DNA of 8,772 nt from positions 1 through 8,772 of the forward strand of contig JADHSW010000122.1 in the NCBI GenBank assembly GCA_016776705.1, read 5' to 3'. This DNA is from Rhodospirillales bacterium. GTDB lineage: Bacteria; Pseudomonadota; Alphaproteobacteria; Rhodospirillales; JABHCV01. Of the stretch, positions 1 through 6,519 are shown in pieces. Each line of letters starts with the position of its first letter. Position 1 is the stretch's first letter. The position numbers and the translations under genes are program-made. The notes under the pieces were generated by a model that saw only the letters and a program-made list of their open reading frames with translations, searched no databases and was not told the origin of the DNA.

Positions 1-9
1 AAAACGCTA

Positions 10-2058
10 TTAACGCTGTTTTTCTTCGGCCCTGAGCAGCATCAGTTCTACGGATGACAACTGCGGAAAGACCGGTTGTGACCATTCGTGATACAGGTAA
101 ACCGCGCCGCGCTTGGTATCAGGGAATCCGCCTCGATTGTCGTCGTACTGACGAACTTCCAGTGTTGTCAGCAAATTGGTTACTGGTGCGATGCTCCGCC
201 AGATGATGGTCGGATTGGTTCTGCGCGGTTCGGCCAGGGGGGCGATCGAACGGGTTAGTTTTTGCGATGGCGGGCCATAACGTCGGGTGAAAAACTTCAC
301 AACCTCGGGAAAAGATAATGAGGGGAACAGGGTATGGAAGTATGTCGCTGACCCCTCGTCGTATCTGACAATCGTCCTTGCTCCTTCGTACATGACGCTA
401 TCCGTCAGGAAATGGGGAAGAATATCGTCAGGCCAGTCCACGGGTTCAATACAAAAGAACATGGAGCCTAGCTTCTTGCTGACGCACGACCTGTAGAACC
501 AGGGCGCAGGCATTTGCGGTGGCGGTTCCTTGCCCAGAGAAGTGGTTCGCCCGATGCTCAATATGACTCCGTCCAGCCGATTTTCAGGAAGATTGCGTCC
601 GGGTTTTTTGGCGGGTTTCCTGGGGACCACCCTGGCCTGTTCAATCTGTTTTACAGACCAATCACCACTCGTTGCTTCTCCTGACTTCCCGGAGTCCGTA
701 TCGCTGTCCCTTTCATCTTCGCTTGACGAGAAAATGGACATTACCTTGCTTAAAATTCCCTTTTGTTCCCGCGGCTTGCCGGGAAGGGTAGTGGTGCCGA
801 TCTGTACCGACTCCTTTGGTACGGATGTCGAGGCAACCTGTTTGGGCGCATCCTTAGCGGGTTCCTTAACTGGTGTAACCTTTACCACGGGCGCTCTGGG
901 TTCAGCAGTTTGGGCTTTTCTGGAAGAAGTCTCGGCGAAAGTCTTGAACTCTTTGGAGGGGTGTTCAGGCAGTTTTTGTTGAATAGATTCGACACGTGGC
1001 GCATCAAGGTCATCTTCCACCAGATTGCTGAGGGGTGCGGGGGTGACGCTCTTGGGAAGCACTTTTCCTTCAATGGGCGGCGGCGGGCCGGTCACATTTG
1101 GTGGGCTGACGGGGGGCGTTGGCTTGGCGGTGGGAACAGTCTGAGGCGCTTTTGCAATCGGCTTTGAAGGGGCGACGGTTTCGGGAGCCTGTTCTTTAAC
1201 TGCCTCAGGGGTGGCGGCGACCTGCGCATCGCTGTCCAACTTCAGAAAGCTTTTAATATTATCCCATACCCCGGGGCTTTCCTCCTCAGGCTGTGTTGTT
1301 TCTGCTGCCGATCTGGATATAACCTTTGGGGGGGCAGGCGAGGGCGTAAGTGCCGGTTCTGGCTCAGGCTGAATAACGGGCAAGGGGCTTTTCGCGGGCG
1401 CGGGCTTGTCGCGGACGGCATTCTGGAAGGTGTCCTCTACGGCCATTTGAATGGATGTATCAATCACGGGCTGAGGGGCTTCTGGCCCACGTACCGTGCC
1501 GATAATCGGCAATGAGTTTTCGGCCACGGCTGTTTTCTTGTCGAAAGGACTGGGCCCAGCTGGAATGACCGGTGCTGGCGGTACAGGTGGTTCAGACGTA
1601 ACAACCGTTGCAGACCAGGGATCGGCACCCGGCGGCGGCGAATAGACGCCTCCAACGGGAGCGGCCAACGGAGCTGGTTGAATCGGAAAGGCGGAGCGCG
1701 GTTGAAGGGCGCCCGTCTCGCCAAGGGATGTCACGGTTGCAGAGGTAGTCGTCGTTTTTTGTGTCGTTTTCTTTAATTCGCGAACCTGGAGCAAGAAATG
1801 AACGATATCAAAATGCCCTTTGTCGACGGCCAGATCGACAGGTGTTACGCCCCAGGAATCGACCGCATCGACATCCCCTCCACCGGCGATGCTGATCTGC
1901 ACCTGCGAAAGATCACCATTGTGGACGGCGTCGAAAAGCTTTTGCGTCGCCGGGGATAATTCCTGCGCTACTGAAGGTGCGGGCAATACCAAGCCAACAG
2001 CCCCGAAGATCAGGATAATCCCGGCACAACACCTCAATGCAGAAAAAAGACGGAACAT
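10..2058 (-). CDS. Secreted ankyrin-like, proline-rich protein with unknown C-terminal domain
   Basis: I do not recognise a named family. The ATG start at 2058 gives 682 residues. Residues 1-31 look like a Sec signal peptide: basic start (MFRLFSALR), hydrophobic core, and an A-P-S-V-A cleavage site before QE. An in-frame TTG at 2085 would add nine residues ahead of the signal; I prefer the ATG because of the signal peptide, although it lacks a clear Shine-Dalgarno. Residues about 35-93 read as one to two ankyrin-type repeats (KLFDAVHNGDL, GVTPVDLAVDKGHFDIVHFLL). About 100-490 is low-complexity, rich in Pro, Ala, Lys and Thr and probably disordered; two short amphipathic segments lie in it near 262-278 and 434-451. 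About 495-682 looks folded, with Trp/Tyr/Phe-rich segments and two cysteines (525, 536) that could form a disulfide. The gene is probably periplasmic or envelope-associated, with ankyrin-mediated protein binding as an inference. It has its own promoter just upstream and lies downstream of a c-di-GMP gene. Confidence 0.8.
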   Translation of the reverse strand: MFRLFSALRCCAGIILIFGAVGLVLPAPSVAQELSPATQKLFDAVHNGDLSQVQISIAGGGDVDAVDSWGVTPVDLAVDKGHFDIVHFLLQVRELKKTTQKTTTTSATVTSLGETGALQPRSAFPIQPAPLAAPVGGVYSPPPGADPWSATVVTSEPPVPPAPVIPAGPSPFDKKTAVAENSLPIIGTVRGPEAPQPVIDTSIQMAVEDTFQNAVRDKPAPAKSPLPVIQPEPEPALTPSPAPPKVISRSAAETTQPEEESPGVWDNIKSFLKLDSDAQVAATPEAVKEQAPETVAPSKPIAKAPQTVPTAKPTPPVSPPNVTGPPPPIEGKVLPKSVTPAPLSNLVEDDLDAPRVESIQQKLPEHPSKEFKTFAETSSRKAQTAEPRAPVVKVTPVKEPAKDAPKQVASTSVPKESVQIGTTTLPGKPREQKGILSKVMSIFSSSEDERDSDTDSGKSGEATSGDWSVKQIEQARVVPRKPAKKPGRNLPENRLDGVILSIGRTTSLGKEPPPQMPAPWFYRSCVSKKLGSMFFCIEPVDWPDDILPHFLTDSVMYEGARTIVRYDEGSATYFHTLFPSLSFPEVVKFFTRRYGPPSQKLTRSIAPLAEPRRTNPTIIWRSIAPVTNLLTTLEVRQYDDNRGGFPDTKRGAVYLYHEWSQPVFPQLSSVELMLLRAEEKQR

Positions 2059-2106
2059 AAAATTTATAGCCGTGGTCCCAACCAACTTCTTCTAACTTTC
2101 AAGGAG

Positions 2107-2115
2107 ATTATACCA
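2107..2115 (-). promoter_or_regulatory. Extended -10 promoter for the ankyrin-like gene
   Basis: Read on the minus strand, the sequence is TGGTATAAT, a perfect TATAAT box preceded by the TGn extension. No convincing -35 hexamer lies 16-18 bp upstream, which is usual for extended -10 promoters. Transcription would begin near 2100, leaving about 42 nt of leader to the ATG at 2058 or about 15 nt to the TTG at 2085. The rest of 2086-2248 shows no clear terminator for the upstream c-di-GMP gene, so some read-through is possible. Confidence 0.5.
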
Positions 2116-2248
2116 AACAGGCTTTGTCACTGATACAGTTGCGAAGGAAAGTTTTTAATCGGGATAATGGTGTGAAATATGCGCCCCCTGGCCAAAGTGA
2201 ATTTTCTGTGACCGGCAAAAGGCTTTAACAGGTATAGTTTGAGGCGCG

Positions 2249-5200
2249 CTAAAGCAGCTTGGACTTGGCTTCTTTCCAATACGTCGTGAAATCTTCGACT
2301 GTCATCGGCTTGCCAAAGAAATAGCCCTGAATCATATCGCAATTCAATGCGCGGATGAAATCCCACTGCTCTTTGGTTTCAACGCCTTCACCAATAACCT
2401 TATGCTTTAGCCCGTGTGCCATGGCGATAATTGCCGTGACCAATGCTGCGTCATCAGGGTCATTGGTGACATCATGGATAAAGCTACGATCAACCTTCAG
2501 GGTGTCGAAGGGGAATTGCTTGAGGTAACTAAGGGCGGAATAACCAGTACCAAAATCATCGATTGAAATGCTAACGCCCATGCCATGGATTTCGTTGAGC
2601 ACAATGGTCGCGAGGGCTGTGTCATGAATAAGGATGCGTTCGGTGATTTCTATTTCAAGGCAACTGGCGGGCAGTCCTGTTTCCGATAATATCCTGGAAA
2701 TGGTTTCAACTATTTTTGTTCCTTCAAACTGGCGGGACGATACGTTGATGGCGATGATAAAGGGTTCACCGCCCTCTGTTTGCCATTGGACAGCCTGACG
2801 ACAGGCTTTTTCAAGAACCCATTCGCCGATTGAAACAATCAATCCGGTGGTTTCTGCCAGGGGAATAAAGGCGTCAGGGGGGACAAATCCCAATTCCGGG
2901 TTATTCCAGCGAATAAGCGCCTCGGCCCCCTTCAAAGCGCCGGTTTGTCCGTCGACGACGGGTTGATAGTTCAGGGTAAGTTCATCATTTTCGATGGCCG
3001 TACGCAACAACGTCTCGCGGCGCAACATGACCATGGCTTCTTCATCCATATTGGGGGTGAAAAAGCGATATTTCTGGGTTTCCATCTCCTTGGCGCGATA
3101 GGAAGCCGCATGGGCATTCTTGAAAAGAATTTGCGGGTCTTCTCCGTCACCGGGGAAAATTGTCAGGCCGATCCGCAGGCCAATGGAAATTTTACTGTCC
3201 TTCAGTGATACCGGTTCATCAAATGTTGCCAAGATTTTCCGGGCCGTTAATTCGGCGAAAATGCTTTTTTCGAGCTTTGGCAAAATAACAACAAATTCAC
3301 CACTGCCGAAATGCGCGACGGTATCACTTTCACCTATAACCCTGGAAAGGGACGTTGCTGATTTTTTCAAAAGCTCGTCGACAGCATCATGTCCCAGTGT
3401 ATCGTTGACCTTGTTAAGGTCGTCCAGGACGGCGAACAGAACAGCGACACTGTGGCCCTCACGCGTGGCCGCGCTTATAGCCTGGGTTAAACGGTCGATT
3501 GCCAATAGCCGGTTGGGCAAGCCGGTCAAGCCGTCGTAGTTGGCTTGGTGGATCAATTGTTCCTCGTATTGCTTGCGAATGGATATGTCTTCTTTCACAG
3601 CCAGGAAATGAGAAGTCTTGCCGTCGTCATTTTTTATCGGGGAAATGGACACATCTTCCCAAAACAGGTCGCCATTTTTCTTTTTGTTATGAAGTTCTCC
3701 GCGCCATTCACTGCCGCTGGTAATTGTTTTCCACAGTTCCTCGTACAGCTCCTGCGAATGATAGCCGGATTTTACAATGTTGGGTTTTTTGCCCACAATT
3801 TCCGCCGAGGTGTAACCGGTTACGTCGCAAAATGTCGAGTTTACGTATTCAATTGTGCCTTCTGTATCTGTGATAATTACACTGGCGGAACTTTGTTCGA
3901 CGGCCATGGAAAGTTTGCGCTGGCTTTCCTCGGCATCGCGTCGTTCGATAACCCGGCCCAATTGCGTTCCGATGTGAATCAGTGTGTAAAACAATGTCGG
4001 ATCAGGTTCAGTGTTCTCATTCGAGAAAAATTCCAGCACGCCCTTGACCTCGGAACCCGCCAGAACGGGCAATGCAAACCCGGCCACCAATCCGGCCTGG
4101 CTGGCAAGTGCTGACCTGGGGAAATTGTCACTTGATTGAAGGTCGATGATCCATGCCGGTTCTTTGGTTTCCAGAACTGTACCCGGAAGGCCTTCTCCCC
4201 GGCGGAAACTGAAACTACTCGTACCATCCTTGAAAACGTTAAGGCGTTCCTCATCGGATATGTGCCAGATGTCGGAGGAAATAAGGTTTTGTGAGTCCTT
4301 CGGATCACAAAGGTAGGCATGCCCTATTGGCCAGCCGGAATAGGTGCAGACATTATTAAGGCAGGCGAAAAGGGCTTCTTCCAGGGTGTCGGCTTCGTTG
4401 GCGGCAACTGCGATGGCATGAAGCAGGCCGACAAGGGCCGTCGATTCCCGAAGTTCATGTTGTGCCTTTTTTCGATCCGAAATGTCCTTGATAATAGCCG
4501 AAAACTGAGTTTTTCCTTCGGATTCCCATATCCCAATAGACAATTCAATGGGAAACTCACTGCCGTCTTTATGAAGCCCGCTTAACTCAACAGTCTTGCC
4601 AATAACACTATATTTACTCGTGTCCAGAACCCTTTGAAGTCCCTCAAGATGGGCTTTTCTGTATCGTTGAGGAATGATTTTCAACAACGGCTCGCCAAGT
4701 ATTTCTTCCGGTGTATAGCCAAAGGCATGTACAGCGCCGGGGTTCCACATGATAAGATTGCCATCACTGTCAATGGCGACGATGGCCGCAATGCTGGAGG
4801 AATCAAAAAAGGCGCGAAATCGTTGATCGCTGGTTTGCAGACCTTCTAAGGTTTCGCTTAATTGCGTTCGCATGGAATTAATGGAATTTGTAACCTGATC
4901 GAGTTCATCTTCCGTGCCGGCATTTGAAGCAGGTCGTTTAAGAACCAGGGGGCTGCCTTCTTTATCGAATGAAATATTGGCGGTATAGCGGGCCAACGTG
5001 TCAAGGTGGCGGGTAACCAGTTGGCGAAAAATAAGAAAAAGGAAACCGGCAAGGAAGAATATCCATGTGCCAAAATAAAAAAGCGATTCAAACGACTGAA
5101 GTTTCAATCGATCAAATATCTCGTTTTTACCTACGACAACGGTCAGGGTGCCCAATTCATGGTCCAGGTTCTTGTCTTGGAAAATCAATGGCGAGGTATG

Positions 5201-5557
5201 GACGACAACATCGGAAGAGATTTTTTCGCCAGCCGACCAAACTTGCCCTTCATTGGACTTGACTTCCGCATACTCAAATCCCGGGGTGTTTAACAGCCCC
5301 TGCAATTCAAGTTGGATTTGTACTTCTGAAAAGCTCCAGACGCTTGCGGCCAGGCTGCGTCCATGGGTGACGCGCGTACTCTCAAAGCGTTGTTCAATCA
5401 GTTCAAGTTCTGTCTGATACTCAAGATAAGTTTGCACCGACGTTGTAATGAGCGTTGCCGTGATTCCGACAACAACAAGTGCCGCAGTCAGACGGCGCGC
5501 AATTGAGCCTGAAAAAGCGCGTGGAAAAATAAAGTCGGTTATCTTTTCGAAGCTCAT
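2249..5557 (-). CDS. Membrane-bound PAS/GAF/PAS sensor with degenerate GGDEF and intact EAL domain (probable c-di-GMP phosphodiesterase)
   Basis: This is a 1102-residue inner-membrane signalling protein that probably hydrolyses cyclic di-GMP. Order of parts: TM1 about 22-42; periplasmic sensor region 43-158 with a SLAASVWSF segment typical of such input regions; TM2 about 159-179; HAMP about 180-238; PAS about 243-362; GAF about 375-538; PAS/PAC about 547-665; GGDEF about 670-835; EAL about 848-1095. The GGDEF signature is GSGEF (751-755). The first metal-binding Asp is Val710, the third signature residue is Gly753, and the RxxD inhibition site has Gly742 for Arg, so cyclase activity is unlikely. 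Asn718 and Asp727 remain, so GTP binding as an allosteric input is possible. The EAL site looks complete: E879 of EAL, N938, E970 and E973, D1000-D1001, K1021, E1057, Q1077. The ATG at 5557 is the first start; it has no strong Shine-Dalgarno. The signals sensed by PAS and GAF cannot be read from the sequence. Confidence 0.96.
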   Translation of the reverse strand: MSFEKITDFIFPRAFSGSIARRLTAALVVVGITATLITTSVQTYLEYQTELELIEQRFESTRVTHGRSLAASVWSFSEVQIQLELQGLLNTPGFEYAEVKSNEGQVWSAGEKISSDVVVHTSPLIFQDKNLDHELGTLTVVVGKNEIFDRLKLQSFESLFYFGTWIFFLAGFLFLIFRQLVTRHLDTLARYTANISFDKEGSPLVLKRPASNAGTEDELDQVTNSINSMRTQLSETLEGLQTSDQRFRAFFDSSSIAAIVAIDSDGNLIMWNPGAVHAFGYTPEEILGEPLLKIIPQRYRKAHLEGLQRVLDTSKYSVIGKTVELSGLHKDGSEFPIELSIGIWESEGKTQFSAIIKDISDRKKAQHELRESTALVGLLHAIAVAANEADTLEEALFACLNNVCTYSGWPIGHAYLCDPKDSQNLISSDIWHISDEERLNVFKDGTSSFSFRRGEGLPGTVLETKEPAWIIDLQSSDNFPRSALASQAGLVAGFALPVLAGSEVKGVLEFFSNENTEPDPTLFYTLIHIGTQLGRVIERRDAEESQRKLSMAVEQSSASVIITDTEGTIEYVNSTFCDVTGYTSAEIVGKKPNIVKSGYHSQELYEELWKTITSGSEWRGELHNKKKNGDLFWEDVSISPIKNDDGKTSHFLAVKEDISIRKQYEEQLIHQANYDGLTGLPNRLLAIDRLTQAISAATREGHSVAVLFAVLDDLNKVNDTLGHDAVDELLKKSATSLSRVIGESDTVAHFGSGEFVVILPKLEKSIFAELTARKILATFDEPVSLKDSKISIGLRIGLTIFPGDGEDPQILFKNAHAASYRAKEMETQKYRFFTPNMDEEAMVMLRRETLLRTAIENDELTLNYQPVVDGQTGALKGAEALIRWNNPELGFVPPDAFIPLAETTGLIVSIGEWVLEKACRQAVQWQTEGGEPFIIAINVSSRQFEGTKIVETISRILSETGLPASCLEIEITERILIHDTALATIVLNEIHGMGVSISIDDFGTGYSALSYLKQFPFDTLKVDRSFIHDVTNDPDDAALVTAIIAMAHGLKHKVIGEGVETKEQWDFIRALNCDMIQGYFFGKPMTVEDFTTYWKEAKSKLL

Positions 5558-5614
5558 GGGCTAAATATTTTAATCAGAATAGGCGTTTCAGTGTATCTGA
5601 GAATATTACACAGT

Positions 5615-5620
5615 ATTATA
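5615..5620 (-). promoter_or_regulatory. Candidate -10 box for the GGDEF/EAL gene
   Basis: On the minus strand this is a perfect TATAAT, about 58 bp before the ATG at 5557, placing a start near 5608. The matching -35 position has only a weak hexamer (TGCTTA at 16 bp spacing). The flanking DNA is AT-rich, so a chance match is possible. Confidence 0.3.
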
Positions 5621-5727
5621 GGAGGATGAATCAAGATAAGCAGAAAATGCAAAAAAGCAAAGTTTTTCAGCGCATTACTGCAATTTTAAACTCAAGCCCG
5701 GCGTAGTGGATCATATTCCAAGTATTC

Positions 5728-5756
5728 TTGACATTGACCGCGGTCAGCCCTAAAAG
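5728..5756 (+). promoter_or_regulatory. Sigma70-type promoter for the leader and acetyltransferase
   Basis: A perfect TTGACA -35 box (5728-5733) is followed after exactly 17 bp by TAAAAG (5751-5756), which matches four of six consensus -10 positions. Transcription would start near 5763. That leaves about 214 nt of untranslated leader before the acetyltransferase ATG at 5977, unusually long for a simple 5' UTR. Confidence 0.6.
5735..5746. promoter_or_regulatory. Palindromic operator candidate within the promoter spacer
   Basis: TGACCGCGGTCA is a perfect 12-bp palindrome lying wholly between the -35 and -10 boxes. This is a classic position for a dimeric repressor, or for a spacer-distorting activator of MerR type. 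The bound protein cannot be identified, and no regulator gene is adjacent. Confidence 0.45.
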
Positions 5757-5784
5757 ATTTCGTTGATTTAAGGAGTTAGGCTTC

Positions 5785-5850
5785 GTGACCCATAATATTG
5801 CCCCGATACAGCGACGACGATGCGAGCGTATATACGCCGCAGTTCGCTGA
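5785..5850 (+). CDS. Putative arginine-rich leader peptide (21 aa)
   Basis: A GTG codon at 5785 is preceded by AAGGAG (5770-5775) at 9-bp spacing, a better ribosome-binding site than most annotated genes here have. The peptide begins MTHNIAPIQ, then has three consecutive CGA arginine codons (5812-5820), Cys, Glu, another Arg, and a final Arg just before TGA. Tandem CGA codons are commonly decoded slowly. The arginine codons form the 5' arm of a strong hairpin, so ribosome pausing there would alter RNA folding. This arrangement is that of a regulatory leader peptide. It could also be a chance short frame, since no homologue can be checked here. Confidence 0.4.
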   Translation: MTHNIAPIQRRRCERIYAAVR

Positions 5851-5874
5851 TCGTGTCCGAAGCACTTCGTTTTT
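5817..5874 (+). promoter_or_regulatory. Structured leader: long hairpin plus terminator-like hairpin (speF-like attenuator candidate)
   Basis: The main hairpin pairs 5817-5821 with 5850-5854, 5822-5825 with 5844-5847, and 5826-5829 with 5834-5837 around an ATAT loop, giving about 13 pairs with two bulges. It overlaps the arginine codons and stop codon of the leader frame. Four bases later, CGAA (5858-5861) pairs with TTCG (5866-5869), followed by TTTTT (5870-5874), resembling a weak intrinsic terminator. CGAAGC (5858-5863) can instead pair with GCTTCG (5780-5785) at the leader frame's start. Competing structures of this kind fit translation-dependent attenuation. Similarity to the alphaproteobacterial speF (ornithine decarboxylase) leader is my inference from architecture and arginine content. 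Confidence 0.45.
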
Positions 5875-5976
5875 CCTGATAAACCTCGTTATTTTATTTT
5901 TGGAATTGCATCGCATGGATAAGCAGGCTGCGGCGTAAATGCCCTGGTTATGCTTGTTTTAACGGAGATCCTGGCG

Positions 5977-6519
5977 ATGTTTATGATTTTACCCGAGCGG
6001 CCGAATGACGAAGCCGCTATTGAAACCCTTCTCGATAATGCCTTTGGCCCTGAGCGGCATAATAAGGCGTCGTATGCCTTCAGGCAAAATTGTCCCGCCG
6101 TTGCCGGACTTTCCTTTGTTGCGCGTTCCGGCGACAAGCTGGTTGGAACCATTAGATTTTGGCCCTTGACCATTGGCGATGGATTAACGCCAGCCCTGTT
6201 GCTGGGCCCCCTTGGCGTTGCACCCGAACGGCAAAATTACGGTATTGGCAGGGGCCTGATCAGGCGGGGCCACCTGATGGCCGAAGAACTGGGATACAAG
6301 CTCGTGCTTCTGGTCGGCGAGGAAAAATATTACAGCCGTTTTGGCTATGAACCGGCACACCCCTACGGACTGGTCATGCCGGGTGAAGAACCCGCCAGAT
6401 TAATGGTGCACGAGCTTGAAGGCGGCACCCTGCAGAGGGTATCCGGGGAGCTTCAGGCGGGAGACAGTCTTCGACCGGGCGTCCTGAAGGGTGACGTTAT
6501 CCGCCAAGCCAGCTATTAA
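5977..6519 (+). CDS. GNAT-family N-acetyltransferase, YhbS-like
   Basis: This 180-residue protein should transfer an acetyl group from acetyl-CoA to an unknown amine. The GNAT core is clear: beta strands around LSFVAR and LVGTIRFWPL, then motif A in ALLLGPLGVAPERQNYGIG, with the pyrophosphate-binding QxxGxG at Q86, G89 and G91. The LLVGEEKYYSRFGY segment at 111-124 is typical of the YhbS/COG3153 group. I start at ATG 5977 because GGAG (5964-5967) sits 9 bp upstream; the more upstream in-frame ATG at 5950 has no such site and would add nine residues. In some alphaproteobacteria related genes are said to sit beside ornithine decarboxylase, so a polyamine-related substrate is possible but unproven. 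The last 23 bp overlap the convergent trmFO. Expression is probably governed by the long leader upstream. Confidence 0.9.
   Translation: MFMILPERPNDEAAIETLLDNAFGPERHNKASYAFRQNCPAVAGLSFVARSGDKLVGTIRFWPLTIGDGLTPALLLGPLGVAPERQNYGIGRGLIRRGHLMAEELGYKLVLLVGEEKYYSRFGYEPAHPYGLVMPGEEPARLMVHELEGGTLQRVSGELQAGDSLRPGVLKGDVIRQASY

Larger units (their letters stand above)
5558..5976. other. 419-bp divergent intergenic region
   Basis: This gap separates the minus-strand GGDEF/EAL gene from the plus-strand acetyltransferase. The left half (5558-5727) is AT-rich and holds only the candidate -10 box and a weak short reading frame. The right half holds a promoter, a palindrome inside it, a ribosome-binding site with a 21-codon arginine-rich frame, a strong hairpin, and a small hairpin followed by five T residues. 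These are listed separately. I see no sizeable conventional gene here. Confidence 0.8.

Noticed and set aside
530..1167. Two plus-strand frames opposite the proline-rich linker
   Set aside because: The GC-rich, repetitive linker leaves its complementary strand open by composition; the proteins resemble no family and have no ribosome-binding site that I could see.
2086..2248. Possible intrinsic terminator after the GGDEF/EAL gene
   Set aside because: No stable stem with a following T tract could be found on the minus strand; only short, widely separated GC complements are present.
3545..4114. 189-codon plus-strand frame opposite the GGDEF/EAL gene
   Set aside because: It lies fully inside the well-supported sensor gene on the other strand and encodes no recognisable domain.
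5626..5706. 26-codon plus-strand frame beginning ATG directly after GGAGG
   Set aside because: The Shine-Dalgarno-like GGAGG abuts the ATG with no spacing, no plus-strand promoter is visible upstream, and the frame stops before the TTGACA promoter. The GGAGG is more simply the complement of the spacer beside the minus-strand TATAAT.
5798..5938. 47-codon frame from TTG through the leader, ending in MDKQAAA
   Set aside because: It has no ribosome-binding site at the TTG and overlaps the better-supported 21-codon frame. I could not match it to the start or end of ornithine decarboxylase.
5939..5962. Tiny frame MPWLCLF starting in a TAAATG junction
   Set aside because: Seven codons with no independent support; stop/start overlaps of this size arise by chance.
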